A stretch of DNA of 57,849 bases from Aeromonas simiae (GCF_000820125.1 NZ_CDBY01000069.1:1075-58923); one strand, 5' to 3'; positions 18,396 through 29,039 are shown, counted from the first letter of the stretch. Notes: generated by a model not told the origin, from the sequence alone. A program made the numbers and translations.

Positions 18396-19760
18396 ATGAA
18401 AACACCGCTTTACATCGCGCCATTGACCGGCTGTGAGCTACTGACCCTCTTCGCCGCACTGGCCCGGCAACCCTGGGCCATGCTGCTCGACTCCGCCGGA
18501 GCCGAAGGCGCGGACAACCGCGTTGACATTCTGGTGGCCGACCCGCTCGCCACCCTGGAGACCCGGGGCGCGACGACCCTCATTCGTCACCCCGGCGGTG
18601 AGCTGCGCTCGGAGGATGACCCCCTCACCTTGCTGCGCCAGTGGCAACAACGCCTGCTGGGTGACCCCGACGAGCCCTCTGCCCTCCCCTTCACCGGCGG
18701 GGCGCTGGGACTGTTTGGCTACGATCTCGGGCGCCGCTTCGAGCGCTTGCCCCAGCGCGCGCAGGCCGATGTCACCGTCCCCGACATGGCGGTGGGGATC
18801 TACGACTGGGCGCTGCTGCGCGACCATCAGCAGGCGCAGACGCGGCTGCTGGTGCGTGGCGACCAGGCGGCATGGCAGGCGCGCCGCGACTGGCTGCTGT
18901 CACAAACCGCCGCCCCGCTCGCCCCGTTTGCCCTCACCAGCCCCTGGCAGTGCGACCTTGACCAGGCCCAGTACGCCGAGAAGTTTGCCGCCATTCAGGA
19001 TTACCTGCGTGCCGGCGACTGCTATCAAATCAACCTCACCCAGCGTTTTCACGCCGGTTACCGGGGCGATGAGTGGCAAGCCTATCTGCGCCTGCGCGAG
19101 GGCAACCGCGCCCCCTTCTCGGCGTTTTTACGCCTGCCGCAGGCGGCCATCTTGAGCCTCTCCCCCGAGCGCTTCTTGCTGCTCGATGGCCGCAGCGTCG
19201 AGACCAAGCCCATCAAGGGCACCCGTCCGCGCAGCCCGGACCCTGCCCTGGATGCGGCGGCCGCCCGCGAGCTGGCCCAGGCGCCGAAAGACAGGGCCGA
19301 GAACCTGATGATCGTGGATCTGCTGCGTAACGACATCGGCCGGGTCTGTACCCCCGGCTCGGTGCAGGTGCCCCACCTGTTTGCCATCGAAAGCTTCCCG
19401 GCGGTGCACCACCTGGTCTCCACCATCCACGGCACCCTGGCCGAGGGGCTGCATGCCAGCGATCTGCTGCGCGCCTGCTTCCCAGGGGGCTCCATTACCG
19501 GCGCCCCGAAGATCCGCGCCATGGAGATCATCGAGGAGCTCGAGCCGGTGCGGCGCAACGCCTACTGCGGCAGCATCGGCTACCTGAGCCAGCACGGCCG
19601 GATGGACACCAGCATCACCATCCGCACCCTGATCGCCGAAGGGGGCCGCCTCTACTGCTGGGCCGGCGGCGGGATCGTGGCCGACTCAGACGTGGCCAGC
19701 GAATACCAAGAGACCTTCGACAAACTCTCGCGCATCCTACCCCTGCTGGAGACACCATGA
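18396..19760 (+). CDS. pabB: Aminodeoxychorismate synthase component I
   Basis: 454 residues, the same size as E. coli PabB (453). It makes aminodeoxychorismate from chorismate for folate synthesis, using ammonia from PabA, which is not in the window. The C-terminal chorismate-binding domain has CYQINLTQRF, the catalytic-Lys motif ETKPIKGTRPRS that separates PabB from TrpE, DLLRNDIGRVC, FPGGSITGAPK and YCGSIGYLS. The ATG at 18396 gives the family length; the frame continues upstream without homology and the ribosome-binding site is weak. The stop overlaps the next gene (ATGA). Confidence 0.94.
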   Translation: MKTPLYIAPLTGCELLTLFAALARQPWAMLLDSAGAEGADNRVDILVADPLATLETRGATTLIRHPGGELRSEDDPLTLLRQWQQRLLGDPDEPSALPFTGGALGLFGYDLGRRFERLPQRAQADVTVPDMAVGIYDWALLRDHQQAQTRLLVRGDQAAWQARRDWLLSQTAAPLAPFALTSPWQCDLDQAQYAEKFAAIQDYLRAGDCYQINLTQRFHAGYRGDEWQAYLRLREGNRAPFSAFLRLPQAAILSLSPERFLLLDGRSVETKPIKGTRPRSPDPALDAAAARELAQAPKDRAENLMIVDLLRNDIGRVCTPGSVQVPHLFAIESFPAVHHLVSTIHGTLAEGLHASDLLRACFPGGSITGAPKIRAMEIIEELEPVRRNAYCGSIGYLSQHGRMDTSITIRTLIAEGGRLYCWAGGGIVADSDVASEYQETFDKLSRILPLLETP

Positions 19761-20356
19761 CCCGCGACGAACTGCTGACCCGTTTTCTGCTCACCCTGCC
19801 GCCTGAGGCGGCGGCCCTCCCGCGCACCGGCCTGGATCAGGCGGCGGTACTGCTGCCCCTGGTGGAGCGCGACAGCGGCCTGCACCTGCTGCTCACCCGC
19901 CGCTCCAGCCAGCTGCGCCACCACGGCGGCCAGGTGAGCTTGCCCGGCGGGCGGCGCGATCCGGGTGATGAGAGCCTCATCGCCACCGCCCTGCGCGAGA
20001 CTCGCGAGGAGCTCGGCATCGCCGCGAGGCAGTTGCAGATCCTCGGCTGCCTGCCGCCACGCCCGACCGTGTCGCGCTTCTGGGTGCAGCCGGTGATCGG
20101 CCTGCTCGACCCCAACTACGTGGCCACCCCCAATCCTGACGAAGTCGCGCGGGTATTCGAGGTGCCGCTTGGTTGCCTGCTCGATCCCCGCCACTACCAT
20201 GCCTGGACTTTCCCCCGTGAAGGGCGGGCCCACACGGTCTGGTTCCTCCCCTGGCAAGATGAGCTCATCTGGGGGGCGACGGCGGCCATCATTCGCCAGC
20301 TGGCCGAGCAGACCACGGGGTGGCGGCAGCACTGGCCGGCCAACGAGCCGGGCTAG
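19757..20356 (+). CDS. nudL: CoA pyrophosphatase (Nudix hydrolase NudL)
   Basis: 199 residues. It carries the CoA-pyrophosphatase signature LLTRRSSQLRHHGGQVSLPGG immediately followed by a Nudix box (GDESLIATALRETREELGI) with the metal-binding Glu residues intact. Predicted to cleave CoA to 3',5'-ADP and phosphopantetheine. The ATG overlaps the pabB stop by four bases, an arrangement also found in E. coli (pabB-nudL), so the two are translationally coupled. Confidence 0.94.
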   Translation: MTRDELLTRFLLTLPPEAAALPRTGLDQAAVLLPLVERDSGLHLLLTRRSSQLRHHGGQVSLPGGRRDPGDESLIATALRETREELGIAARQLQILGCLPPRPTVSRFWVQPVIGLLDPNYVATPNPDEVARVFEVPLGCLLDPRHYHAWTFPREGRAHTVWFLPWQDELIWGATAAIIRQLAEQTTGWRQHWPANEPG

Positions 20357-20532
20357 GGCTCAACTAAGTTTTAAAAAATTTAAAACGCGTTTAAAAAATA
20401 TAGAATCGATCACAATTTCACACATTATTTGATATTTCATCCGGCAAAGTTCGGCATTGGTCAACATTTCACGCTACCCACTATGGGTATGCTTGCCCCC
20501 ATTACAACTATCACGCTAGATGGGGTGTTCAC
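20357..20532 (+). promoter_or_regulatory. AT-rich control region upstream of the serine transporter
   Basis: 176 bases, much richer in A and T than the flanking genes. A TGTGATC half-site for CRP can be read on the minus strand near 20405-20415, next to TTTCACA on the plus strand. The E. coli sdaC promoter is CRP- and Lrp-dependent, so a similar control is plausible, but no full site is present. The start at 20533 has a weak GGGGTG ribosome-binding site. Confidence 0.35.
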
Positions 20533-21831
20533 ATGACCAACAACATAACCGGCGCGCAGCCTCTTACCACACCACAGGAGCCGCTGGCCCCGACCCGCGT
20601 GGCGCGGGGATGGACCCGACAGGATACCACCTGGGTCATCAGCCTGTTTGGTACCGCCGTCGGCGCCGGCATCCTCTTTTTACCGATCAACGCCGGCATG
20701 GGGGGCTTCTGGCCCCTGGTGGTGATGGCGCTGCTGGTCGGCCCCATGACCTACTTCGCCCACCGTGGTCTCTCGCGTTTCGTGCTCTCCTCCCAGCAGC
20801 CCAACGCCGACATCACGCAAGTGGTGGAGGAGCACTTCGGTGCCGGTGCCGGCAAGCTCATCACCCTGCTCTACTTCTTCGCCATCTATCCCATCGTGCT
20901 CATCTATGGCGTGGGGATCACCAACACGGTCGAGAGCTTCATGGTGAACCAGTTGCAGCTAGCAGCCCCGGCGCGCTGGCTGCTCTCTATCGTGCTGATC
21001 ATGGGCATGATGTCGGTGATGCTGGCCGGTGAGCGGCTGATGCTCAAGGTCACCGAATGCCTGGTCTACCCGCTGATCGCCATCCTGGCCGGTCTCTCCC
21101 TCTACCTCATCCCGGACTGGACCGGCGCCGCCCTGAGTGAGGTGCCAAGCGCCAAGGATTTCGCCACCACCTTGTGGCTGACCATCCCGGTGCTGGTGTT
21201 TGCCTTCAACCACAGCCCGGCTATCTCCAGCTTCGCCCTGGCCCAGCGCCGCGACCACGGGGATAATGCGGTGGCCAAGTCCGACGCCATCTTAAAGCGC
21301 ACCGCCATGGTGCTGCTCGGTTTCGTGATGTTCTTCGTCTTCTCCTGCGTAATGAGCCTCACCCCGGCCCAGCTGGCCGAGGCCAAGGCCCAGAACATCC
21401 CCGTGCTCTCCTATCTGGCCAACCAGCACGAGAGCCCGCTCATCTCCTACTTCGGCCCGCTGGTGGCGTTCGTGGCCATCGTCTCCTCCTTCTTCGGCCA
21501 CTACCTGGGGGCGCGCGAAGGCCTCAAGGGGCTGGTGGTGCAGCAGATGCGCAGCGCCGGCAAGGAGCCGAACATGAAGAAGCTCGAAGTGTTCATCATC
21601 GCCTTCTTCATCCTGACCCTGTGGGGCACCGCCGTGGCCAACCCCTCGATCCTCGGCATGATTGAGTCCCTTGGCGGCCCCATCATCGCCACCATCCTGT
21701 TCATCATGCCGATGTACGCCATCAAGCGAGTACCGGCCATGGCCAAATATCAGGGTGCCATCAGCAACCTGTTTGTCGCCGTGATGGGAACCGTGGCCAT
21801 CTCGGCCATCCTGTTCCAGCTTTTCGGCTGA
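20533..21831 (+). CDS. sdaC: Serine transporter, HAAAP family (SdaC-like)
   Basis: 432 residues with about eleven transmembrane helices. The HAAAP-family start [21 protein letters not shown] (about residues 36-56) and the [15 protein letters not shown] motif are typical of SdaC/TdcC proton-driven serine or threonine transporters. SdaC is preferred over TdcC because two L-serine deaminase genes follow directly. Together they would import serine and convert it to pyruvate and ammonia. The gene ends with a hairpin, so the deaminase may be transcribed partly from its own signals. Confidence 0.9.
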   Translation: MTNNITGAQPLTTPQEPLAPTRVARGWTRQDTTWVISLFGTAVGAGILFLPINAGMGGFWPLVVMALLVGPMTYFAHRGLSRFVLSSQQPNADITQVVEEHFGAGAGKLITLLYFFAIYPIVLIYGVGITNTVESFMVNQLQLAAPARWLLSIVLIMGMMSVMLAGERLMLKVTECLVYPLIAILAGLSLYLIPDWTGAALSEVPSAKDFATTLWLTIPVLVFAFNHSPAISSFALAQRRDHGDNAVAKSDAILKRTAMVLLGFVMFFVFSCVMSLTPAQLAEAKAQNIPVLSYLANQHESPLISYFGPLVAFVAIVSSFFGHYLGAREGLKGLVVQQMRSAGKEPNMKKLEVFIIAFFILTLWGTAVANPSILGMIESLGGPIIATILFIMPMYAIKRVPAMAKYQGAISNLFVAVMGTVAISAILFQLFG

Positions 21832-21849
21832 TCTTTCCCTGTCATTTCA

Positions 21850-21877
21850 AGGGGCTGCTTTGGCCGCCCCGCTTCGT
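21850..21877 (+). terminator. Probable terminator or attenuator after sdaC
   Basis: GGGGC and GCCCC enclose an imperfect stem, followed within a few bases by CGTTTTT. It lies between sdaC and the first serine deaminase, so read-through may set their ratio. Confidence 0.5.
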
Positions 21878-21966
21878 TTTTGAGCCCTGGCTCACACCCG
21901 CCTCTATTCCTTTCACCTCAAAAAAATTACAATATTTATACAAATCCTATAGTGGAGCTCTGCCCC

Positions 21967-23349
21967 ATGATCAGCGTGTTCGATCTCTTCTCCATCGGTA
22001 TCGGCCCCTCCTCCTCCCACACGGTCGGCCCGATGCGCGCCGCTCACGCTTTCGTCTCACAGCTCAGAGCCCAAGGGGCGCTGACGCGCACCGATCGGGT
22101 CGAGACCGAGTGCTACGGCTCGCTCGGCCAGACCGGCAAGGGGCACGGCACCGGTAAAGCCATCATACTGGGGCTGGCCGGCTTTGAGCCCGACACGGTC
22201 GACATCGAGGCGATCCCCGCCTTCCTGGCCGAGGTGGAGCGCCGCGAGCAGCTCGTCCTCGGCGGCGAGCAGCCCAGCGCCTTCCCGCGCCAGGGGGCGA
22301 TTATCTTCAACCGCAGAAAGAGCCTGCCGCTGCATGCCAACGGCATGACCCTGCGCGCCTTTGCCGGCTCAACCCTGCTGTGCGAGCAGACCTACTACTC
22401 CATCGGCGGCGGCTTCATCATCGAGGAGAGCCGTTTCATCAACGCCCGAGACGAGGCGCAGGCCTTCGATCTGGCCCATCCCATCCCCTACCCGTTTGAC
22501 TCGGGTGCCGATCTGCTCGGTCACTGCCATGAGACGGGGCTGTCGGTGGCCGGCGTCATGCTCGCCAACGAACGGGTCTTTCGTACCGACGCCCAGATCA
22601 AGGCGGGGCTGCGCCGGATCTGGGAGGTGATGCAAGCTTGCGTGGTGCGTGGCTGCCAGAGCGAAGGCGTGCTGCCGGGGGGGCTCAAGGTGAAGCGCCG
22701 CGCCCCGGCGCTCTATCGCCAGCTCACCAGCGAGACCGGCTTTAACAAAGATCCCCTGATGGTGATGGAGTGGGTCGATCTGTTTGCGCTGGCCGTCAAC
22801 GAGGAGAACGCCGCCGGTGGGCGGGTGGTGACCGCGCCGACCAACGGGGCGTCGGGCATCATCCCGGCCGTGCTGCACTACTATGACCGCTTCGTGCACC
22901 AGGTCGATGACGATGCCTTGGTGCGCTACTTCCTCACCGCCGCCGCCATCGGCATCCTCTATAAGAAGAACGCCTCGCTCTCCGGGGCCGAGGTGGGCTG
23001 TCAGGGTGAGGTGGGGGTGGCCTGCTCGATGGCCGCCGGCGCCCTGACCGCCCTGCTCGGCGGCAGCCCGGAGAACGTGGAGAACGCCGCCGAGATCGGC
23101 ATGGAGCACAATCTGGGACTCACCTGCGATCCGGTGGGGGGGCAGGTACAGGTGCCCTGCATCGAGCGCAACGCCATGGGAGCGGTCAAGGCGATCAACG
23201 CCGCCAAGCTGGCCCTGCGTGGCACCGGTGAACACAAGGTGTCGCTCGACAAGGTGATCAAGACCATGTGGGAGACCGGCAACGACATGAAGACCAAGTA
23301 CAAGGAGACGGCCCGGGGTGGGCTGGCGGTTAACATCACAGAGTGTTAA
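21967..23349 (+). CDS. sdaB: L-serine ammonia-lyase, first copy
   Basis: 460 residues, type 2 iron-sulfur L-serine dehydratase with beta and alpha domains fused. It starts [22 protein letters not shown], and the cluster cysteines lie in [31 protein letters not shown]. The last residue is Cys (NITEC); in the Legionella enzyme a C-terminal Cys enters the active site as a fourth cluster ligand. It deaminates L-serine to pyruvate. I chose the ATG at 21967 because family homology begins there; the longer frame to 21880 is not protein-like. The symbol follows its place next to sdaC and is not otherwise certain. Confidence 0.92.
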   Translation: MISVFDLFSIGIGPSSSHTVGPMRAAHAFVSQLRAQGALTRTDRVETECYGSLGQTGKGHGTGKAIILGLAGFEPDTVDIEAIPAFLAEVERREQLVLGGEQPSAFPRQGAIIFNRRKSLPLHANGMTLRAFAGSTLLCEQTYYSIGGGFIIEESRFINARDEAQAFDLAHPIPYPFDSGADLLGHCHETGLSVAGVMLANERVFRTDAQIKAGLRRIWEVMQACVVRGCQSEGVLPGGLKVKRRAPALYRQLTSETGFNKDPLMVMEWVDLFALAVNEENAAGGRVVTAPTNGASGIIPAVLHYYDRFVHQVDDDALVRYFLTAAAIGILYKKNASLSGAEVGCQGEVGVACSMAAGALTALLGGSPENVENAAEIGMEHNLGLTCDPVGGQVQVPCIERNAMGAVKAINAAKLALRGTGEHKVSLDKVIKTMWETGNDMKTKYKETARGGLAVNITEC

Positions 23350-23365
23350 CAACATTGCGGATTCG

Positions 23366-23389
23366 AACCGGCCTCTGGCCGGTTTTTTT
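23366..23389 (+). terminator. Terminator after the first serine deaminase
   Basis: AACCGGCC and GGCCGGTT around TCT, then TTTTTT. A textbook intrinsic terminator, so the second copy is likely transcribed separately. Confidence 0.9.
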
Positions 23390-23602
23390 ATGTAAATCGT
23401 TTAACAAAATGGCTTCGGCTCAAAATTACTTTTATACTCCGCGCCGAATTTCAACAAAAATAGATCTAATTCAACTTTTTTTAAGTGCGGAGTAGATAGA
23501 CTTGCAGCATGTGGTTCACATTGCGTGCCGGTCCTCTTCCCGAGTCGCACGTCAACAAGAACGGTCAGTGGCACGCCACTCTATCCCTGAGGTAATTCAT
23601 TC
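23390..23602 (+). promoter_or_regulatory. Leader and promoter region of the second serine deaminase
   Basis: 213 bases between the terminator and the next ATG. The first half is AT-rich and probably holds the promoter; the second half is GC-richer and looks like a structured leader. Near the gene, AGTGG-CACG-CCACT can form a hairpin. Its GGCACGC can instead pair with GCGTGCC about 45 bases earlier (near 23525). The two structures exclude each other. GAGGTAA before the ATG is a good ribosome-binding site. Regulation by these structures is speculation. Confidence 0.35.
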
Positions 23603-24973
23603 ATGATCAGCGTTTTTGACATCTTCAAAATCGGTGTTGGCCCCTCCTCCTCCCACACTGTGGGCCCCATGAAGGCCGCCAAGCAATTTGTGGATGATCT
23701 GCGTGCCAGCGGCAAGATCCGTGACATCACCCGGGTACAGGTGGATGTCTACGGCTCCCTCTCCTGGACCGGCAAGGGCCACCACACCGACACCGCCATC
23801 ATCATGGGTCTGGCCGGCAACCTGCCGGAGAACGTCGACATCGACGCCATCCCGGAATTTATCTCTCGTGTCGAGCAGACCGGGCGCCTGCCGATCGGCC
23901 TGCACTGCCACACCGTTAGCTTCCCGCGCGAAGCCATGGTGTTCCACGACGAGGCGCTGCCGCTGCACGAAAACGGCATGAAGCTGACCGCCTTCATCGA
24001 AGATGAGATTGCCTACAGCAAGACCTACTACTCCATCGGTGGCGGTTTCATCGTGGATGAGGAGAATTTCGGCAAGGCCGACAGCGGCGACATGCCGGTG
24101 ACCTATCCGTTCAAGAGCGCGGCCGAGCTGGTGGCCCACAGCAGCCAGACTGGCCTCTCCATCTCTGCCCTGATGATGGAAAACGAGAAGTGCTTCAACA
24201 CGCCGGAAGAGATCTACAAGAAGTTCGGCAAGATCTGGAACACCATGCGCGAAGGCATTGAGCGCGGCTGCCGCACCGAAGGGGTGCTCTCCGGCCCGCT
24301 GCGCGTCCCGCGCCGCGCCGCCCCCCTGTTCCGCCAGCTCACCACCAACGAGAGCCTGTCGAGCGATCCGATGAACATCGTCGACTGGGTCAACATGTTT
24401 GCGCTGGCGGTGAGCGAGGAGAACGCCGCCGGTGGCCGCGTGGTAACCGCCCCGACCAACGGCGCCGCCGGCATCATCCCGGCCGTGCTGGCGTACTACG
24501 ACAAATTCATCCAGCCGGTGGGGCGCGACGAGTACACCCGTTTCTACCTGGCAGCCGGCGCCATCGGCATCCTCTACAAGACCAACGCCTCCATCTCCGG
24601 CGCCGAAGTGGGCTGCCAGGGTGAGGTGGGCGTCTCCTGCTCGATGGCCGCCGCCGGCCTGACCGAGCTGATGGGCGGCAGTCCCGAGCATGTCTGCGAG
24701 GCAGCCGAGATCGCCATGGAGCACAACCTCGGTCTGACCTGCGACCCGGTCGCCGGCCAGGTGCAGGTGCCCTGCATCGAGCGTAACGCCATCGCCTCCA
24801 TGAAAGCGGTCAACGCCTCGCGCATGGCGCTGCGCCGCACCTCCAAGCCGCGGGTGTCGCTCGACAAGGTGATCGAGACCATGTACATCACCGGCAAGGA
24901 CATGGACTCCAAGTACCGGGAAACCTCCCGTGGCGGCCTCGCCATCAAGGTAATGCAGGTCGCCTGCGAATAA
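23603..24973 (+). CDS. sdaA: L-serine ammonia-lyase, second copy
   Basis: 456 residues, a paralogue of the preceding gene with the same plan: [22 protein letters not shown] at the start, [33 protein letters not shown], and a Cys just before the C-terminus (VACE), comparable to the E. coli SdaA ending. All cluster cysteines are present, so both copies should be active. A strong terminator separates it from the first copy and another follows it, so it is probably a single-gene unit. Tandem copies next to a serine transporter suggest separately tuned expression. The symbol is provisional. Confidence 0.93.
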   Translation: MISVFDIFKIGVGPSSSHTVGPMKAAKQFVDDLRASGKIRDITRVQVDVYGSLSWTGKGHHTDTAIIMGLAGNLPENVDIDAIPEFISRVEQTGRLPIGLHCHTVSFPREAMVFHDEALPLHENGMKLTAFIEDEIAYSKTYYSIGGGFIVDEENFGKADSGDMPVTYPFKSAAELVAHSSQTGLSISALMMENEKCFNTPEEIYKKFGKIWNTMREGIERGCRTEGVLSGPLRVPRRAAPLFRQLTTNESLSSDPMNIVDWVNMFALAVSEENAAGGRVVTAPTNGAAGIIPAVLAYYDKFIQPVGRDEYTRFYLAAGAIGILYKTNASISGAEVGCQGEVGVSCSMAAAGLTELMGGSPEHVCEAAEIAMEHNLGLTCDPVAGQVQVPCIERNAIASMKAVNASRMALRRTSKPRVSLDKVIETMYITGKDMDSKYRETSRGGLAIKVMQVACE

Positions 24974-24995
24974 GCCGAGTCAGCACCAGAAACGA

Positions 24996-25025
24996 GAAAA
25001 GGCGGGGAACATCCCCGCCTTTTTC
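24996..25025. terminator. Bidirectional terminator after the second serine deaminase
   Basis: AAAAGGCGGGG and CCCCGCCTTTT form a long stem with A and T runs at its ends, so it can work for both strands. It also serves the small convergent gene at 25056-25274. Confidence 0.9.
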
Positions 25026-25055
25026 ATGACTGAACCTGCCGCCTATTCGTCCCGC

Positions 25056-25274
25056 CTATTCGTCGCGGCTACGCCCGCGCTGGCGCCACAACTGACCGAT
25101 CAGCAACAAGCCGAGCAGCGGCGGCAACAGCAGCAAAGACGTCCACAGCCAAGGTAGCTCGACCAGACGGGCGCACACCAAAATAGCCACCATCACCAGC
25201 ACGATGGCCACCAGCATCAGGATCAGACCATCCCGCGACGGCTGGGCGTGGGGGTCGGACGTTCTGACGGTCAT
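25056..25274 (-). CDS. Small two-helix membrane protein of unknown function
   Basis: 72 residues: a polar N-terminus (MTVRTSDPHAQPSRDG), two hydrophobic segments (LILMLVAIVLVMVAILVCA, then WTSLLLLPPLLGLLLIGQL) and a basic-acidic tail (RQRGRSRDE). I chose the ATG at 25274 because GAGGAAG stands six bases upstream; the longer frame to 25655 is GC-rich and not protein-like. I do not recognise a family. The end of the gene carries a 14-base-spaced duplication of CGCCTATTCGTC (25040-25065), so a second in-phase-looking Asp-Glu-stop lies just after the real stop. Confidence 0.6.
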   Translation of the reverse strand: MTVRTSDPHAQPSRDGLILMLVAIVLVMVAILVCARLVELPWLWTSLLLLPPLLGLLLIGQLWRQRGRSRDE

Positions 25275-25501
25275 AGGGGCTTCCTCATAGACTCTCGAGT
25301 AGACGTAAGCAAACCCTGCGCCATCTTGGCACGGCGCCGCTCCCGTGCCCCTCGCCCCCTCTGCTGACCCCATGACAGCGCGCAAGGTGCAAGAAAATGC
25401 ATTTTGCCACGCAAAATGAAAATCGCCCCCTCTCCCTCCCCCACGCGCAGTGGCGCCGCAAGCAGATGCCCGCCCCCTTCCCTCGCCATGCAACAACGAG
25501 C
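25275..25501. other. Non-coding region with an A/T-rich inverted repeat
   Basis: Upstream of the small membrane protein gene. The only clear structure is ATTTTGC-CAC-GCAAAAT at 25401-25417, a perfect 7-base inverted repeat embedded in AT-rich sequence, which could be an operator. The remainder is C-rich on the plus strand and shows nothing I can name. Confidence 0.4.
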
Positions 25502-25526
25502 AAAAAAAATGCCGGCTCACGCCGGC
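25502..25526 (-). terminator. Second terminator downstream of sucD
   Basis: On the minus strand GCCGGC-GTGA-GCCGGC is followed by ATTTTTTTT. Strong intrinsic terminator about 155 bases after the sucD stop and about 105 bases after a first terminator. Confidence 0.85.
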
Positions 25527-25631
25527 CGGCGACAGGCACCAGCGCCTGACCTCCCAAGATGCTGAGGCAAGGGCCCTGTGCCCCCTCGGCACGGCGTCTC
25601 TCCTTTTAACCCCCAGCGCGCATTCACCATA
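25502..25631 (-). ncRNA. Candidate small RNA from the 3' end of the suc operon
   Basis: The stretch between two strong minus-strand terminators (25632-25659 and 25502-25526) has no convincing gene. It can fold into hairpins (GTGCC/GGCAC around GAGGG, then AGGCG/TGCCT around CTGG) ending in the second terminator with its long T run, the form of an Hfq-dependent sRNA. In E. coli the sRNA SdhX derives from the 3' UTR of this same operon. I see no sequence match to SdhX that I can vouch for. A tandem back-up terminator is the simpler explanation. Confidence 0.3.
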
Positions 25632-25661
25632 AAAAATGCCGCCCGAGGGCGGCATTTTTAT
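25630..25661 (-). terminator. Terminator of the sdh-suc operon
   Basis: AAAAATGCCGCCC pairs with GGGCGGCATTTTT around GA, with A and T runs at both ends; it can act in both directions. It starts about 20 bases after the sucD stop. Confidence 0.9.
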
Positions 25662-25681
25662 AGCGGCAATAACAGGCGGAA

Positions 25682-26554
<873 letters not shown>

Positions 26555-27721
26555 TTACTTCGCCTCCGCTGCGTTAACCACTTGCTGCGCGGCGTCGGTC
26601 AGACTGGTGGCCGCGATGATGTTGAGGCCGCTCTCGGCCAGCTTCTTCGCACCCAGATCGGCGTTGTTGCCCTCCAGGCGCACCACGACAGGCACCTTGA
26701 CGCCCACTTCCTTCACCGCGCCGATGATCCCTTCGGCGATCATGTCACAGCGCACGATACCGCCGAAGATGTTAACCAGTACCGCCTTCACGTTATCGTC
26801 GGAGAGGATGATCTTGAACGCCTCGGTCACGCGCTCCTTGGTAGCGCCACCACCCACGTCAAGGAAGTTGGCTGGCTTGCCGCCGTGCAGGTTGACGATG
26901 TCCATGGTGCCCATGGCCAGGCCCGCACCGTTGACCATGCAGCCGATGTTGCCGTCGAGCGCCACATAGTTCAGCTCCCACTGGGCGGCATGCGCCTCGC
27001 GCGGATCGTCCTGGGAGGGGTCGTGCATGTCACGCAGCTTGGGCTGACGGTACATGGCGTTGGAGTCGATGTTGATCTTGCCATCCAGGCAGTGCAGGTT
27101 GCCTTGGGCGGTGATGACCAAGGGGTTGATCTCGAGCAGGGCCAGATCGTAGTCGAGGAACATCTGGCCGAGGCCCATGAAGATCTTGGTGAACTGCTTG
27201 ATCTGATCGCCAGTGAGGCCCAGCTTGAAGGCCAGCTCACGCGCCTGATAGGGCTGCGGGCCGACCAGCGGATCCAGGGCCGCCTTGTGGATGAGGTGCG
27301 GGGTCTCGTGGGCCACCTTCTCGATCTCCACGCCACCTTCGGTGGAAGCCATGAAGACCACGCGGCGGCTGCCACGGTCAACCACGGCGCCCAGATAGAG
27401 CTCCTTGGCGATGTCGGTGCAGGATTCAACCAGGATCTTGGAGACCGGCTGGCCGTTGGCGTCGGTCTGGTAGGTCACCAGGTTCTTGCCGAGCCAGTTC
27501 TGGGCAAAGGCACGGATCTCATCCTTGCTATTGGCCAGCTTGACGCCGCCCGCCTTGCCACGGCCACCGGCGTGGACTTGGCATTTCACGACCCATTTGG
27601 TGCCGCCAATCTTGTCGGCCGCTTCGGCGGCTTCTTGTGGGGTAGAGCAGGCATAGCCTTCGGAGACCGGCAGGCCGTATTCGGCAAACAGCTGTTTTGC
27701 CTGGTATTCGTGCAGATTCAT
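26555..27721 (-). CDS. sucC: Succinyl-CoA synthetase beta subunit
   Basis: 388 residues, the E. coli length. It starts [20 protein letters not shown] and has the ATP-grasp region [20 protein letters not shown], the Mg-binding [11 protein letters not shown] and the C-terminal [17 protein letters not shown]-grasp subunit that binds nucleotide and succinate. Lies 93 bases after sucB; the gap contains a compact GC hairpin. Confidence 0.98.
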   Translation of the reverse strand: MNLHEYQAKQLFAEYGLPVSEGYACSTPQEAAEAADKIGGTKWVVKCQVHAGGRGKAGGVKLANSKDEIRAFAQNWLGKNLVTYQTDANGQPVSKILVESCTDIAKELYLGAVVDRGSRRVVFMASTEGGVEIEKVAHETPHLIHKAALDPLVGPQPYQARELAFKLGLTGDQIKQFTKIFMGLGQMFLDYDLALLEINPLVITAQGNLHCLDGKINIDSNAMYRQPKLRDMHDPSQDDPREAHAAQWELNYVALDGNIGCMVNGAGLAMGTMDIVNLHGGKPANFLDVGGGATKERVTEAFKIILSDDNVKAVLVNIFGGIVRCDMIAEGIIGAVKEVGVKVPVVVRLEGNNADLGAKKLAESGLNIIAATSLTDAAQQVVNAAEAK

Positions 27722-27785
27722 AGAGGTTCTATCCGTGTTGTATGTATTTCCATCCGGGGATGTTGTTTCTCAATCCCCAGTGAGA

Positions 27786-27801
27786 GGGGGCCGGGGCCCC
27801 C
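27786..27801. repeat. GC hairpin between sucB and sucC
   Basis: GGGGGC and GCCCCC with four bases between. No T-tail, so more likely an RNA processing or stability element within the operon than a terminator. Confidence 0.4.
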
Positions 27802-27814
27802 TATTCGGTGTCGA

Positions 27815-29002
27815 TCAGACGTCCAGCAGCAGACGGGTCGGATCTTCGAGCAGCTCTTTGATGGTCACCAGGAAACCGACCGACTCGCGACCGTCGATGA
27901 GACGATGGTCATAGGAGAGGGCCAGGTACATCATCGGCTGGATCTCCACCTTGCCGTTCACCGCCATGGGCCTGTCCTGGATCTTGTGCATACCGAGGAT
28001 GGCGCTCTGGGGCGGGTTGATGATGGGGGTCGACATCAGGGAGCCAAACACGCCACCGTTGGTGATGGTGAAGTTGCCACCGCTGAGCTCCTCGACGGTT
28101 AGCTTACCATCGCGGCCCTTGCCGGCCAGCTCCTTGATCCCCTTCTCGATGTCGGCCAGCCCCAGCACGTCGGCGTCGCGCAGCACCGGGGTCACCAGAC
28201 CGCGCGGGGTGGAGACGGCGATGCTCACGTCGAAGTAGTTGTGATAGACGATGTCGTCACCGTCGAGGGAGGCATTCACCTCGGGGTAGCGCTTGAGCGC
28301 CTCGACCACCGCCTTGACGTAGAAGGACATGAAGCCGAGCTTGATGCCGTGCTTTTTCTCGAAGATCTCGCCGTACTGCTTGCGCAGGGCCATGATGGGG
28401 CCCATGTTCACCTCGTTGAAGGTGGTCAGCATGGCGGTGGTGTTCTTGGCTTCCAGCAGACGCTCGGCGATGCGCTTGCGCAGACGGGTCATCGGCACCC
28501 GCTTCTCGCTGCGACCGGCCAGCGGGGCGATCGAGGCGGTGGCTGCCGCCACCGGCGCCGCAGCGGCGGCCGGCTTGTCGCCCCCCTTCATGAAGGCTTC
28601 CACGTCTTCCTTGGTGACGCGCCCCCCCTTGCCAGTACCGGCGACCTTACTCACGTCGATGCCGTGCTCGGCCACCAGACGGCGCACCGAGGGGCTCAAG
28701 TCGCTGGCCTCATCGGCCACCTGGGTCTCGACCGGCTTGTCGCGGGTCTCTTCACCGGCCACAGCGGCGGGCTTGAGCTTGGCGATCAGCTGGCGGGCCA
28801 GGACGGTCGACCCCTCCCCTTCGAGGATTTCGGCCAGGATGCCGGCATCCGGCGCCGGGACTTCCAGCACCACTTTATCGGTTTCGATGTCCACCAGGAC
28901 TTCGTCACGGGCCACCACATCGCCCGGTTGCTTGTGCCAGGTGGCGATGGTGGCGTCAGCCACGGATTCCGGCAGGTCAGGGACCTTGATCTCGATAGTC
29001 AT
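27815..29002 (-). CDS. sucB: 2-oxoglutarate dehydrogenase E2 (dihydrolipoyl succinyltransferase)
   Basis: 395 residues. One N-terminal lipoyl domain with the lipoylated Lys in [17 protein letters not shown] (Lys43), a linker, the E3/E1-binding domain [26 protein letters not shown] (about residues 105-130), an Ala/Pro linker, and the catalytic domain ending [11 protein letters not shown] with the active-site His. Transfers the succinyl group to CoA in the 2-oxoglutarate dehydrogenase complex. Single lipoyl domain as in E. coli. The E3 gene (lpd) is not in the window. Confidence 0.98.
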   Translation of the reverse strand: MTIEIKVPDLPESVADATIATWHKQPGDVVARDEVLVDIETDKVVLEVPAPDAGILAEILEGEGSTVLARQLIAKLKPAAVAGEETRDKPVETQVADEASDLSPSVRRLVAEHGIDVSKVAGTGKGGRVTKEDVEAFMKGGDKPAAAAAPVAAATASIAPLAGRSEKRVPMTRLRKRIAERLLEAKNTTAMLTTFNEVNMGPIMALRKQYGEIFEKKHGIKLGFMSFYVKAVVEALKRYPEVNASLDGDDIVYHNYFDVSIAVSTPRGLVTPVLRDADVLGLADIEKGIKELAGKGRDGKLTVEELSGGNFTITNGGVFGSLMSTPIINPPQSAILGMHKIQDRPMAVNGKVEIQPMMYLALSYDHRLIDGRESVGFLVTIKELLEDPTRLLLDV

Positions 29003-29039
29003 GTTATTGAGTTCCTTTTACTTCTTTCCTGTGGCTGCA

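Noticed and set aside
25040..25065. Duplicated CGCCTATTCGTC at the end of the small membrane protein gene
   Set aside because: Two copies 14 bases apart look like a simple slippage duplication; no sign of an attachment site or integration.
25527..25631. Riboswitch (glycine-like GGAGAGACGCCG) reading of the sucD 3' region
   Set aside because: Only the first bases resemble a glycine aptamer; the conserved core and a downstream regulated gene are missing.
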